Shown: in pieces, positions 7,857-16,755 of the stretch
Layout: every line of letters starts with the position of its first letter
Numbering within the stretch: position 1 is the first letter of the stretch
From: Roseomonas sp.
GTDB taxonomy: Bacteria; Pseudomonadota; Alphaproteobacteria; Acetobacterales; Acetobacteraceae
Assembly (NCBI GenBank): GCA_020249925.1
Contig: JADCER010000004.1
Location: forward strand, 151,812-215,811
Length of the DNA stretch: 64,000 nt
Reading direction: 5' to 3'
Program-made: the position numbers and the translations under genes
Notes under the pieces: generated by a model
Seen by the model: only the letters and a program-made list of their open reading frames with translations
Databases searched by the model: none
Told to the model about the DNA's origin: nothing

Positions 7857-10625
7857 ATGAGCGACGTAGTCGTGGTTGAATCGCCGGCCAAGGCGAAGAC
7901 AATCGAAAAATATCTCGGCCGCGATTTCACGGTTTTGGCCTCCTATGGCCATGTCCGCGATCTGGAAGAAAAGGATGGCGCGGTCCTGCCCGATCAGGAT
8001 TTCGCCATGCTCTGGGGCAAGGACCCGCGCGGTGAGCAGCAGGTGGGCAAGATTGCCTCCGCCCTTAAGGGTGCCAAGCGTCTGTTCCTGGCGACTGACC
8101 CGGACCGCGAAGGGGAAGCGATTTCCTGGCATGTGAAGGATATGCTGGCCGAGCGCGGGGCGCTGAAGGGCAAGCATGTTCAGCGCATCACCTTCAATGA
8201 AATCACCAAACGCGCCGTGCAATATGCGGTGGCGCATCCGCGCGATTTGGATCAGCCGCTGATCGAAGCCTATCTGGCGCGCCGCGCGCTGGATTATTTG
8301 GTCGGCTATACGCTTTCGCCGGTGCTTTGGCGGAAGCTTCCGGGTTCACGTTCCGCAGGCCGCGTGCAATCCGTGGCACTCCGCCTGATCTGCGAACGCG
8401 AAGCGGAAATTGAGGCGTTTCGCGCCCGCGAATACTGGACCATTGAAGGCCGCTTCACCACGGCGGCGGGCGCGCCTTTCACCGCGCGGCTCACGCATCT
8501 TGAAGGCCGCAAGCTGGAGCAATTCGACCTGCCGGATGAAGCGGCGGCGATGCGCGCCAAAAAGCTCGCCGAAGGTGGCAGCTATAGTGTCGCTTCGGTG
8601 GAAAAGCGTCGCGTGCGGCGCAACCCGCCGCCGCCCTTCATGACCTCAACCTTGCAGATGGAAGCATCGCGCAAGCTTGGCATGGGCGCGCAGCAAACCA
8701 TGCGCACGGCGCAGGCTTTGTATGAGGCAGGGCACATCACCTATATGCGGACGGATGGCGTGACCATGGCGCGCGAAGCGATTGCCGCCATTCGTGATCA
8801 CGTCAAAAGCGCATTCGGGCCGAATTACATGCCTGCCGCGCCGCGCGAATATGCCTCCAAGGCGAAGAACGCGCAGGAAGCGCATGAGGCGATCCGCCCG
8901 ACCGATGTCACCCGCAGCCCGGATACCATGGGCGGCGAATTGGAAGGCGCGCAGGCCAGGCTTTATGATCTGATCTGGAAGCGCGCAGTGGCATCCCAAA
9001 TGGCTTCGGCCGAGATGGACCAGACCGCGGTCGAAATCACCGCCAAGGATGGCCGCGCCAATTTCCGCGCCACCGGTTCTGTCATTGCCTTTGACGGCTT
9101 TCTGAAACTCTACCGCGAAGATGAGGATGATCGTGCGGCCGATGCGCGTGCCGGCATCCTGCCAGGCGCCCCCGCCGAGGATGAGGAAAGCCGCATCCTG
9201 CCGCCGATGCGGGAAAAGGAAGCGCTGAAGCGCGGCGACATCGCTGCAAGCCAGCATTTCACCCAGCCACCGCCGCGTTATTCCGAAGCCTCGCTTGTCA
9301 AAAAGCTTGAGGAACTGGGCATTGGGCGGCCTTCCACCTATGCCTCCATCCTGCAGCGCTTGCAGGATTTGAAATATGTCTCGCTCGAAAAGCGGCGTTT
9401 TATCGCGCAGGATTTGGGGCGGATGGTCACCACCTTCCTGGTGCGGTTTTTCGAAAAATACGTGGATACCGGCTTCACCTCCGCCATGGAGGAGAAGCTT
9501 GATGAAATCTCCGGCGGGCGGGCGGAATGGCGCGCGGTGATGCATGCCTTCTGGGATGAATTCTCCCGCGCCGTGGAAGCGACCAAGGATCTGAAAGTGC
9601 GCGACGTGATTGACGCGCTGGATGAGGATTTGGGGCCGCATATCTTCCCCGCGCGCGGTGATGGCACGGACCCGCGCGTTTGCCCAAGCTGTTCTGCCGG
9701 GCGGCTTGGCCTGCGGCTCGGGCGCGGTGGCGCCTTTATTGGTTGTTCGAATTATCCGGAATGCCGCTACACGCGGCCCTTCGGTGTGGGCTCAGCCGAT
9801 GGCGAAGGTGCCAGCGCGGATCGCGAATTGGGCAAGGACCCCGCAACTGGCCAGGCCGTCACGCTGCGCCGCGGGCCTTACGGGGTTTATGTGCAGCTTG
9901 GGGAGCCCGGCACCGATGCCAAGGGCAAACCCACCAAGCCGCGCCGCGCGAGCCTCGCTGCCGGGCAGAACCCGGAAAACATGACTTTGGAAGCGGCGCT
10001 TGGCTTGCTGTCCTTGCCGCGCGTGATTGGCATTGATCCGGAAAGCAAGGAAGAAATCACCGCCGGGCTTGGCCGCTTCGGGCCTTATGTGCGCTGTGGC
10101 AGCATCTTCAAATCCTTGGACAAGGATGATGATGTGCTGACCATCGGGCTCAATCGCGCGATTGCGCTTTTGGCTGATGCACGGTCGCGCATTCGCGAAT
10201 TGGGACCGCATCCGAAGGACGGGGAAATGGTCGTGGTGCGCAAGGGGCGTTTTGGGCCTTATGCGCAGCATGGGCGGACCGTTGCCAATCTGCCGCGCGA
10301 TCTGGCGATGGAAGACGCTGAGCTTGCCGATATGGTCACGCTGCTCGCCGAAAAGGGCAAGGAGATGAAGGCGCGCGGTGCCGCTGCCCGCAAGGGTGCG
10401 AAGGGTGGCGCGCGCAAGGCCGCCGCCGCTGCGCCCGCCGCCACCAAGGCGAAACCAGCAGCCAAGGCGAAACCAGTGGCCAAGGCGAAGCCAGCCGCCG
10501 CGAAAGCGAAGCCTGTAACGGCAAAGGCCAAGCCCGCCGCCAAGCCAAAAGCCGCCGCTGCCAAGCCAAAGGCCGCGACCACCAAGGCAAAAGCCAAGCC
10601 CGCCGCCCGCAAGAGCAGCCGCTGA
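7857..10625 (+). CDS. topA: DNA topoisomerase I
   Basis: Type IA topoisomerase that relaxes negative supercoils through a 5'-phosphotyrosine intermediate. The 922 residues begin MSDVVVVESPAKAKTIEKYL. The Toprim acidic motif DPDREGE is near residue 80, and the active-site tyrosine lies in ITYMRTDGV near residue 299. A four-cysteine zinc ribbon (CPSCSAGRLGLRL...GCSNYPEC) is near residues 608-638, followed by TopoI C-terminal repeats (GRFGPYV, GRFGPYAQH). The last 80 or so residues are a basic low-complexity Lys/Ala/Pro tail. A GTG at 7842 overlapping dprA is an alternative start with five more residues. The rnr gene follows after 1 nt. Confidence 0.98.
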   Translation: MSDVVVVESPAKAKTIEKYLGRDFTVLASYGHVRDLEEKDGAVLPDQDFAMLWGKDPRGEQQVGKIASALKGAKRLFLATDPDREGEAISWHVKDMLAERGALKGKHVQRITFNEITKRAVQYAVAHPRDLDQPLIEAYLARRALDYLVGYTLSPVLWRKLPGSRSAGRVQSVALRLICEREAEIEAFRAREYWTIEGRFTTAAGAPFTARLTHLEGRKLEQFDLPDEAAAMRAKKLAEGGSYSVASVEKRRVRRNPPPPFMTSTLQMEASRKLGMGAQQTMRTAQALYEAGHITYMRTDGVTMAREAIAAIRDHVKSAFGPNYMPAAPREYASKAKNAQEAHEAIRPTDVTRSPDTMGGELEGAQARLYDLIWKRAVASQMASAEMDQTAVEITAKDGRANFRATGSVIAFDGFLKLYREDEDDRAADARAGILPGAPAEDEESRILPPMREKEALKRGDIAASQHFTQPPPRYSEASLVKKLEELGIGRPSTYASILQRLQDLKYVSLEKRRFIAQDLGRMVTTFLVRFFEKYVDTGFTSAMEEKLDEISGGRAEWRAVMHAFWDEFSRAVEATKDLKVRDVIDALDEDLGPHIFPARGDGTDPRVCPSCSAGRLGLRLGRGGAFIGCSNYPECRYTRPFGVGSADGEGASADRELGKDPATGQAVTLRRGPYGVYVQLGEPGTDAKGKPTKPRRASLAAGQNPENMTLEAALGLLSLPRVIGIDPESKEEITAGLGRFGPYVRCGSIFKSLDKDDDVLTIGLNRAIALLADARSRIRELGPHPKDGEMVVVRKGRFGPYAQHGRTVANLPRDLAMEDAELADMVTLLAEKGKEMKARGAAARKGAKGGARKAAAAAPAATKAKPAAKAKPVAKAKPAAAKAKPVTAKAKPAAKPKAAAAKPKAATTKAKAKPAARKSSR
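10378..10622 (+). repeat. Low-complexity repeat encoding the Lys/Ala/Pro tail of TopA
   Basis: The end of topA is built from short in-frame repeats of codons for AKAKPAA or close variants (for example KAKPAAKAKPVAKAKPAAA), giving a strongly basic, probably disordered tail of about 80 residues. Such tails occur on TopA in several high-GC bacteria and are thought to aid DNA binding. Near-identical units of the type gccaaggcgaaaccagc recur at 10444-10495, a structure prone to slippage. Confidence 0.85.
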
Positions 10626-10626
10626 G

Positions 10627-12891
10627 ATGCCGCGTCGCGGCCCGCCGGTGAAAGGCCATAAGGCCCGATCCCGCGCCGCCTCCGGCCCCGCGGCCAGCGC
10701 CAAACGTCGCAGTACGGCGCGTCGGGCTGGCGAAGGCACGGGGGAACTCCCTTCCAAGGCAGCGCTGCGCGGTTTTATCGCGGAAGCCAAGGGCCGCGTG
10801 ACCAAATCCGAAATCGCCCGCGCCTTTGGCCTGAGTACGGATCAGCGCCCTGCCTTGCGCCAAATGATGCGCGAATTGGCCGAAGAAGGCGGCTCCAGCC
10901 CCGCCGGCAAGCGCGCCATTATCGCGCCCGGCCGCCTGCCGGATATGGCGCCGGTGGAAGTGACCGGCACCGACCCGGATGGCGATCCCATCGCGCGCCC
11001 GCTGCAATGGGACGGTGAGGGGCGCCCACCCGTCATCTATATGCGCCCGGAAGGCAAAGGCCGCCCGGCGCTCGCGGTTGGGGAACGCGTACTCGCGCGC
11101 CTCAAGCCCATCGGTGCCGGCAAATATGAAGGCCGCACCTTCAAGCGCATCGCGGGCAGCGCACCGGCGCGCATCCTGGGCGTTTATGAGGAAGGGCGCA
11201 TCATCCCGACCGATCGGCGCCAGAAGGGCGAATGGATGGTCCCACCCGGTGAAGCCGGTGGTGCCAAGCCAGGCGATATCGTTTTGGCCGAGCCCTTACC
11301 CGCCACGCGGCATTTCGGGCCGAAGCCGGCACGGATTATCGAAAGCCTGGGCGTGATGGGCGAACCGCGTTCGGTTTCCCTGATCTGCATCCATGCCCAT
11401 GGCATTCCCGATGTCTTCCCTGCCGAAGCCTTGCGCGAAGCGGAAGCGGCGAAGGGTGTCACGGCCCGCGGGCGGGTTGATTTGCGCGACCTGCCGCTGG
11501 TGACGATTGATGGCGATGATGCGCGCGATTTCGATGATGCCGTGCATGCGGAACCCGATGGCGCCGGCTGGAAAGTGACGGTCGCCATTGCCGATGTCGC
11601 GCATTATGTCGGCCCTGACAGCCATTTGGACCGCGAAGCCTGGGCGCGGGGCAATTCGGTCTATTTCCCCGACCGCGTGGTGCCGATGCTGCCCGAGGCG
11701 CTTTCCAATGGCTGGTGCAGCCTGCGCCCGCGCGAAGATCGCGGCTGCCTTTTTGTTGAAATGCGCTTTGATGGCGCGGGGCGAAAGACCGGGCATCGCT
11801 TCGGGCGCGGCATCATGCGCTCTGCCGCGCGGCTCACTTACGAACAGGCGCAGGCGAGTTTTGAAGCGGGCTGCGAACCGGAAGGCTTGGCCCCCGGCCA
11901 TATGGCCAGCCTCTACGGCGCCTTCCGCGCCTTGCTGGCGGCGCGTGAGGCGCGCGGCACGCTGGATCTCGATCTGCCGGAACGGCGCGTACTGCTGGAT
12001 GACAAGGGGCGCGTCACGGCGGTGGTGCCGCGCGCGCGGCTCGATTCCCATCGGTTGATCGAGGAATTCATGGTCGCCGCCAATGTCTGCGCGGCGGAGG
12101 AATTGGAACGCCTGATCCAGCCCTGCATGTATCGCGTGCATGACCGGCCTTCGGATTTGAAGCTGGAAGGGCTCAGGCAATTTCTGCGCAGCCTGGAATT
12201 GTCGCTCCCGCCCGGTGATCGGCTGCATCCGCGCGACTTCGCGGCCTTGCTCGCGCTGGTGAAGGAAAGCCCGCACGAACGCCTGGTGCATGAAACCGTG
12301 CTGCGCAGCCAATCCCAGGCGGCCTATGCGCCAGACAATATCGGGCATTTCGGCCTGGCCTTGGCGCGCTATGCGCATTTCACCTCACCTATCAGGCGCT
12401 ATGCGGATTTGCTCGTGCATCGCGCGCTGATCCGTGGCTTGAAGCTTGGCGGCGATGGCTTGGCGGAAGTGGAAGCGGCGCGGTTTTTGGAAACCGGCGA
12501 ACACATCACCGCGACCGAACGCCGCGCTGCGGCGGCGGAACGCGATGCGGTTGATCGCTACCTTGCGGCATATATGTCAGAGCGCGTGGGAAATATCTTC
12601 GCCGCGCGCATTTCAGGGGTGACACGCTTCGGACTGTTTGTCACTTTGGATGAGAATGGCGCGAGCGGAATCGTACCGCTTGGCTCATTGCCGGATGATA
12701 GATGGGATCAGGACGAAGCCACGCAGCGCCTGGCTGGTCGCAGGACAGGTCTGACCTTTACGCTGGGTCAGTCTGTGGAAGTGCGGCTGCGGGAAGCGAC
12801 CGCGCGCACGGGCGGGATGGTGTTCCACATCATGCAGGGCATGCCCAAACGCGGCGGTCGGCCGGCGCCGCCGCGGCGTGGGCGGCGCTGA
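10627..12891 (+). CDS. rnr: Ribonuclease R
   Basis: RNase R is a processive 3'-5' exoribonuclease able to degrade structured RNA. The 754-residue protein has a basic N-terminal extension, a winged-helix region (KSEIARAFGLSTDQRPALRQ near residue 60), cold-shock-type RNA-binding parts, and the RNB catalytic domain. The RNB domain shows the metal-binding DGDDARDFDDAVH near residue 297 and HFTSPIRRYADLLVHRAL near residue 583. It finishes with an S1 domain (VGNIFAARISGVTRFGLFV near residue 655) and a short basic end. It starts 1 nt after topA. Its TGA overlaps the CTG at 12888 that probably starts the next gene. Confidence 0.97.
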   Translation: MPRRGPPVKGHKARSRAASGPAASAKRRSTARRAGEGTGELPSKAALRGFIAEAKGRVTKSEIARAFGLSTDQRPALRQMMRELAEEGGSSPAGKRAIIAPGRLPDMAPVEVTGTDPDGDPIARPLQWDGEGRPPVIYMRPEGKGRPALAVGERVLARLKPIGAGKYEGRTFKRIAGSAPARILGVYEEGRIIPTDRRQKGEWMVPPGEAGGAKPGDIVLAEPLPATRHFGPKPARIIESLGVMGEPRSVSLICIHAHGIPDVFPAEALREAEAAKGVTARGRVDLRDLPLVTIDGDDARDFDDAVHAEPDGAGWKVTVAIADVAHYVGPDSHLDREAWARGNSVYFPDRVVPMLPEALSNGWCSLRPREDRGCLFVEMRFDGAGRKTGHRFGRGIMRSAARLTYEQAQASFEAGCEPEGLAPGHMASLYGAFRALLAAREARGTLDLDLPERRVLLDDKGRVTAVVPRARLDSHRLIEEFMVAANVCAAEELERLIQPCMYRVHDRPSDLKLEGLRQFLRSLELSLPPGDRLHPRDFAALLALVKESPHERLVHETVLRSQSQAAYAPDNIGHFGLALARYAHFTSPIRRYADLLVHRALIRGLKLGGDGLAEVEAARFLETGEHITATERRAAAAERDAVDRYLAAYMSERVGNIFAARISGVTRFGLFVTLDENGASGIVPLGSLPDDRWDQDEATQRLAGRRTGLTFTLGQSVEVRLREATARTGGMVFHIMQGMPKRGGRPAPPRRGRR

Positions 12892-14462
12892 ACACCCGCG
12901 CGCGTATCCTTCTTTCGCTTGCGTTACTGATTCTGCTCTGTGCCTCCGCCCTGCCCCTTGGCGCGGCGCTGGCGCAGGAAGTGCCGCGCGCCGCGGTGCA
13001 GGAAGCGATCCCCCCCTTCCCGCGGGAGGAAATGCGGGACGTGTTTGCCGCCGGCTTCGCCGCCATCCTGGATCGGCATATGGAACGCGCGTTGCCGAGT
13101 GATCTGATCACCTGGGGCTTGGCAGGCTTTACCACCCATGATCCAAGCCTGCGCGTCGAACGCCAGGGCCGCGAATTGCGCCTGATGCGCGCGCGCCGCG
13201 TCTTGATCAGCCGCGCGCTGCCGAGTGATTCCACCCGCGGCAGGCCTGAAGCGATTGGCTTGGCAGCGGCCGAAGCCCTGCTGCCGTTTCAGGAGGCCGC
13301 CTGGGCGGCCTCTCCGCCCATTCGGGATTTCGGGCGGGACCGGCTGCTGCGCGCCAGTTTCAACGCGATTTTCGGCCATCTTGACCCTTTCAGCCGCTAT
13401 GTGACGCCGGAAGAAGCGCAGCTTGCCCGCGAACGCCGGCTTGGGCAGGGCAGTGTTGGGCTCAGGCTTGCGGCCCAGCGCGGCCAGGTGGTGGTGGCGG
13501 CGGTTACCCCGAATAGTCCGGCGGCCAGTGGCGGCATTCGCGTTGGTGACCGGCTGGTGACTGTTGATGATGAAATGGTCCTGGCCAATGACCTGGCCGG
13601 CGCGGAGCTGCTTTTGGAAGGCGCTGCCGAGACCGAGGTGACGCTGGTAACCCAGCGCGCCGGACGCAGAAGGAGTGTGACGCTACGCCGCGTGGCGCAG
13701 CGCGTGGAAACCGTGACATCGGCCATGCGCGATGGGGTGCTGCATCTGCGCCTTTCTGGCTTTACCGCACTCACCTCCGCTCAGGTCACGGGTTTTGTCG
13801 AAGCGGCCTTCGCGGGCGCCAATCCGCCGCGCGGCCTTGTCTTGGATTTGCGCGGCAATCGCGGCGGGATCCTGACCCAGGCGGTGGCGGTGGCGGATAT
13901 CTTCCTTGATGCGGGGGAGATTGTGGGCACTGCCGGGCGCCATCCTGAGGCCAATCGGCGCTACAGCGCATCCGATACGGACCTCGCGCAAGGGCGGCCC
14001 ATTGTGGTGATGGTGGATGGGCGCACCGCCTCGGCGGCGGAAATCCTGGCGGCAGCCTTGGCCGAACGTGGCCGGGCTGCGGTGCTTGGCACCGGCACCC
14101 AGGGCAAGGGCCTGGTGCAAATCCTGCTGCCCTTGCCCAATGGCGGGGAATTGCAATTGAGCTGGTCGCGCATTGTCATGCCATCCGGCTGGCCTTTGCA
14201 GGGGGCGGGGCTTTTGCCGGCGCTTTGCACTGCGGGCGGGGATGAGGCAGCGGCGACCGGCCTGGCAGCGCTGAGGGCGGGGCAACAACCCATGGGCGCG
14301 GTACTGGCGCGCCTGCTTGCCCTGCGGCCACCGGTCTCGGCGCTTGAGGCAAGCATCCTGCGGGAGAGCTGCCCAAGCCTGGATGCGGTGGAGCGAGAGG
14401 TGGATTTCGCCCAGTCACTGGTGACGGATGCAACGGCCTATCGGGCGGCCCTGATGCGCTGA
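12888..14462 (+). CDS. Secreted S41-family peptidase with PDZ domain (CtpA-like)
   Basis: This is a carboxy-terminal-processing-type serine protease, expected in the periplasm. It has a PDZ domain (VGLRLAAQRGQ ... GGIRVGDRLVTVDDE, near 190-235) followed by the S41 core with the catalytic serine in DGRTASAAEIL and the general-base lysine in GTQGKGLVQ. No ATG, GTG or TTG lies in frame between the middle of rnr and 13032, yet from CTG 12888 the frame encodes a clean signal peptide (NTRARILLSLALLILLCAS then ALAQE). The CTG overlaps the rnr stop as CTGA. I therefore place the start there (524 residues). Starting at ATG 13032 would delete the signal peptide. Confidence 0.85.
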   Translation: MNTRARILLSLALLILLCASALPLGAALAQEVPRAAVQEAIPPFPREEMRDVFAAGFAAILDRHMERALPSDLITWGLAGFTTHDPSLRVERQGRELRLMRARRVLISRALPSDSTRGRPEAIGLAAAEALLPFQEAAWAASPPIRDFGRDRLLRASFNAIFGHLDPFSRYVTPEEAQLARERRLGQGSVGLRLAAQRGQVVVAAVTPNSPAASGGIRVGDRLVTVDDEMVLANDLAGAELLLEGAAETEVTLVTQRAGRRRSVTLRRVAQRVETVTSAMRDGVLHLRLSGFTALTSAQVTGFVEAAFAGANPPRGLVLDLRGNRGGILTQAVAVADIFLDAGEIVGTAGRHPEANRRYSASDTDLAQGRPIVVMVDGRTASAAEILAAALAERGRAAVLGTGTQGKGLVQILLPLPNGGELQLSWSRIVMPSGWPLQGAGLLPALCTAGGDEAAATGLAALRAGQQPMGAVLARLLALRPPVSALEASILRESCPSLDAVEREVDFAQSLVTDATAYRAALMR

Positions 14463-14487
14463 AACCGGGATGGGCTTGCTTTTCCCC

Positions 14488-14520
14488 TTGACGAAAACTT
14501 CGGCATGCTTAGGAAGGGGC
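14488..14520 (+). promoter_or_regulatory. Possible promoter in front of rpmG
   Basis: A TTGACG hexamer at 14488-14493 resembles the alphaproteobacterial -35 element and lies 74 bp upstream of rpmG, in the gap after the protease gene. No good -10 hexamer is seen at 16-18 bp (TAGGAA is the nearest), so this is only a candidate. A separate promoter for rpmG would be expected because the gene has its own terminator. Confidence 0.35.
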
Positions 14521-14566
14521 CAAGGAAACCATCGGCCCAGCGGCCGGCGGGCTGGAGTTTTTGACC

Positions 14567-14734
14567 ATGGCCAAATCGAACACCATCCTCATTCGCCTCG
14601 TGAGCAGCGCGGAGACGGGTTATTTCTACGTGACGAAGAAGAACACGCGGAACATGACCGGTAAGATGGAAAAGAAGAAGTATGATCCCGTGGCGCGCAA
14701 GCACGTCGTGTTTCGCGAAGCCAAGATCAAATAG
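14567..14734 (+). CDS. rpmG: 50S ribosomal protein L33
   Basis: Short gene for ribosomal protein L33 of the large subunit. The 55 residues ([20 protein letters not shown], then [20 protein letters not shown] and [13 protein letters not shown]) match the alphaproteobacterial cysteine-free form of L33, so this is the zinc-independent paralogue type. The gene stands alone between the S41 protease and the hydrogenase-like cluster, and is followed at once by a strong intrinsic terminator. Confidence 0.97.
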   Translation: MAKSNTILIRLVSSAETGYFYVTKKNTRNMTGKMEKKKYDPVARKHVVFREAKIK

Positions 14735-14770
14735 ACTGCCGGCACAAAGGCCCCTTCGGGTGGTCTCGGC

Positions 14771-14802
14771 AAGGGCGGGGTTTCCCGCCCTTTTGTTGTT
14801 TT
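14771..14802 (+). terminator. Rho-independent terminator after rpmG
   Basis: A perfect 9-bp stem AAGGGCGGG / CCCGCCCTT with a GTTT loop is followed by TTGTTGTTTT. It lies 37 nt past the rpmG stop and insulates rpmG from the membrane-complex operon downstream. Confidence 0.93.
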
Positions 14803-15130
14803 GGGGCAATATTCGATCTGGCAAATTCTTGAGATCGAGCTTCTTGCGTTAGGCGCCTGGCTGAGAATCCGCTACAGCGTGGTGCGTGAACCCATGTGAA
14901 CGCAACATGCTCTAGCCGGTTTGCCCCATATCTGATTCACTACCCGTCATGAGCAAGACCTTCCGAGCCGCGGATGTGGATCAGGCGTGGCTTCCAAAGC
15001 TGCTTGTCGTCCACCATAGCGCGCAGGCTGGCAAGGTGGCCCCCCAGGATAGCGTGCGAGCCCGGCACATTGGGGAAGGGCGGGGGTCTCATGCACTGGG
15101 GCTAACCCTCACGCGACCTGTGGCGGTGGC
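14803..15130 (+). other. Gene-poor scar upstream of the Hyf-like operon, with a possible transposase remnant
   Basis: This 328-bp stretch lies where a hyfB homologue would be expected. It holds a 61-codon open frame (14949-15134) starting MSKTFRAADVDQAWLP, which resembles the first residues of IS1182-type transposases (FRxxDxDQxWLLP). After that the frame has no recognisable similarity. Its stop overlaps the hyfC ATG as ATGA, so its last codons could be what is left of a gene formerly coupled to hyfC. I see no clear inverted repeats. I treat it as a deletion or insertion scar, with low confidence in the transposase identity. Confidence 0.35.
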
Positions 15131-16090
15131 ATGAGCATCCTCACCGGCCTTCTCACGCAGCTTTTGCACCTGGCGCTGATCCTGGCGCTGGCGCCGGTGC
15201 TGACAGGGTGCGTGCGTTGGCTGAAGGCGCGGCTGATGGGCAGGTGCGGGCCGCATCCCATGCAGCCTTGGCGCGATCTGCTGAAGCTTTTGAAGAAGCG
15301 CCCGGTGTTGGCGGAAAACGCCTCAGCCATTTCGCGTGCCGCGCCTTATGTCGCGGTCGGCGCTGCGTTGCTCGCAGCCACGCTGGTGCCGAGTTTCGCA
15401 CGCGGCATGGTATTCGCCCCCTTCGCGGATTTGCTGCTGATTGCAGGGCTTTTGGCACTTGGGCGCTTTGCCATGGCGCTGGCGGGGATGGATGTCGGCA
15501 CATCCTTTGGTGGTTTGGGCGCGACACGCGAAATGGCCTTTGCGGCGCTTGCGGAACCTGCCTTGGTTTTGGCGGCGCTGATCTTCGCCATTCTGGCCGG
15601 CACGACGAATCTGGATGTGATTATCGGCATTTTTCAGGAAGGCGCGCTTGGGCTGCGCGTGTCGCTTGGCTTCGCGGCAGTGGCGCTGCTGGCGGTGGCG
15701 GTGGCGGAAAATGCACGCATCCCGGTGGATAACCCCGCCACGCATCTGGAACTGACCATGGTGCATGAGGCGATGATCCTGGAAGCATCCGGCCGGCATT
15801 TGGCCTTGTGGGAGTTTCAGGCATCCTTGCGCCTCACGCTTTGGTTGGCGCTGCTGGCGGCGGTGTTTCTGCCCTTCGGCATGGCCGCACCCGGCGCAGG
15901 ACCAATCGCCTGGATCATCGGGCTTCTGGTGTTTATCGCGAAAATGGCGGTGCTTGCCTTGGCGCTTGCCGTGTTTGAATCCGCCATCGCCAAGATGCGC
16001 GTTTTTCGCGTGCCGGAGTTTTTGGGCGCGGCGCTGCTGCTGGGCTTATTGGGTGCCGTGTTCCTGTTTGTCTCAACGGGGCTGTCATGA
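15131..16090 (+). CDS. hyfC: Hydrogenase-4 component C / NuoH-like membrane subunit
   Basis: This is an integral membrane protein homologous to HyfC/HycD and to complex I NuoH, the subunit that links the peripheral arm to the ion-translocating arm. The 319 residues begin MSILTGLLTQLLHLALILAL and contain multiple hydrophobic helices. Family loops are visible: GPHPMQPWRDLLKLLKK near residue 40, GGLGATREMAFAALAEPAL near residue 125, and RIPVDNPATHLELTMVHEAM near residue 197. It is the first gene of the five-gene cluster hyfC-E-F-G-I, joined to hyfE by a 4-nt overlap. In related operons a hyfB gene precedes it; none is present here. Confidence 0.92.
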   Translation: MSILTGLLTQLLHLALILALAPVLTGCVRWLKARLMGRCGPHPMQPWRDLLKLLKKRPVLAENASAISRAAPYVAVGAALLAATLVPSFARGMVFAPFADLLLIAGLLALGRFAMALAGMDVGTSFGGLGATREMAFAALAEPALVLAALIFAILAGTTNLDVIIGIFQEGALGLRVSLGFAAVALLAVAVAENARIPVDNPATHLELTMVHEAMILEASGRHLALWEFQASLRLTLWLALLAAVFLPFGMAAPGAGPIAWIIGLLVFIAKMAVLALALAVFESAIAKMRVFRVPEFLGAALLLGLLGAVFLFVSTGLS

Positions 16091-16755
16091 GTTTCGGGCA
16101 GCTTCCCTATGATCTGGCGCATCTGCTGGGTGGCGCGGTGCTGCTGCTGTCCTTTGTGCTGCTCTATCAACGGCGCATTTCTGCGGTGATCAATGCCTTC
16201 GCCACACAAGGCGCGCTGCTGGCGCTGGCGGCCGCCTGGCAAGGTTATGTGCAAGGCGCGACAGGGCTTTACGTGACAGCCGCGATTGCCTTTGGCGCCA
16301 AGGCGGTGCTGATCCCCTTTGCGCTGCATCGGCTGGTGCGGCGCTTCAATTTGCAGCGCGGTGTTGATCCTGCGCTTGGCATTGGCGCTTCCATGATTGC
16401 CGGTGTCGCCTTGGCGGGCTTCGCGCTGCTGGTGGTGTTGCCGGCCACCGCCGGACAGCGCGCCTTGGCGCGGGAGGATTTGGCGCTGGCGCTTTCCGTG
16501 GTGCTGCTCGGTGGCCTGATGATGATCACGCGGCGCAACCTGATCAGCCAGGTGATCGGGCTGCTCAGCCTGGAAAATGGCTTGATCCTGGCGGCGGTGG
16601 GTGTTGCTGGCATGCCGCTGGTGATGGAACTTTCCACCGCGGCTTTGGTGCTGATGTTGGCGGTGATCGCCGGCGTTTTTGCGCTGCAAATGGGTGAGCG
16701 TTTCCAAAGCCTGGATACGGAAAGTCTCGATACGCATCGGGGGGAAGGCGAGTGA
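16087..16755 (+). CDS. hyfE: Hydrogenase-4 component E-like membrane protein
   Basis: HyfE is a small membrane subunit whose N-terminal part resembles NuoK/MrpC. The 222-residue protein (MSFGQLPYDLAHLLGGAVLL) has about seven hydrophobic segments. Near residue 150 it carries TRRNLISQVIGLLSLENGLI, the NuoK-like stretch with the conserved membrane glutamate typical of HyfE and of antiporter-like complexes. It overlaps hyfC by 4 nt and hyfF by 1 nt, consistent with stoichiometric co-translation. Confidence 0.9.
   Translation: MSFGQLPYDLAHLLGGAVLLLSFVLLYQRRISAVINAFATQGALLALAAAWQGYVQGATGLYVTAAIAFGAKAVLIPFALHRLVRRFNLQRGVDPALGIGASMIAGVALAGFALLVVLPATAGQRALAREDLALALSVVLLGGLMMITRRNLISQVIGLLSLENGLILAAVGVAGMPLVMELSTAALVLMLAVIAGVFALQMGERFQSLDTESLDTHRGEGE

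Noticed and set aside
8646..9641. 331-codon minus-strand frame within topA
   Set aside because: It is antisense to the conserved topoisomerase core and shows no domain.
12702..12887. ATG 12702 as start of the S41 protease
   Set aside because: It lies deep inside the rnr S1 domain; the extra residues have no similarity and would bury the signal peptide.
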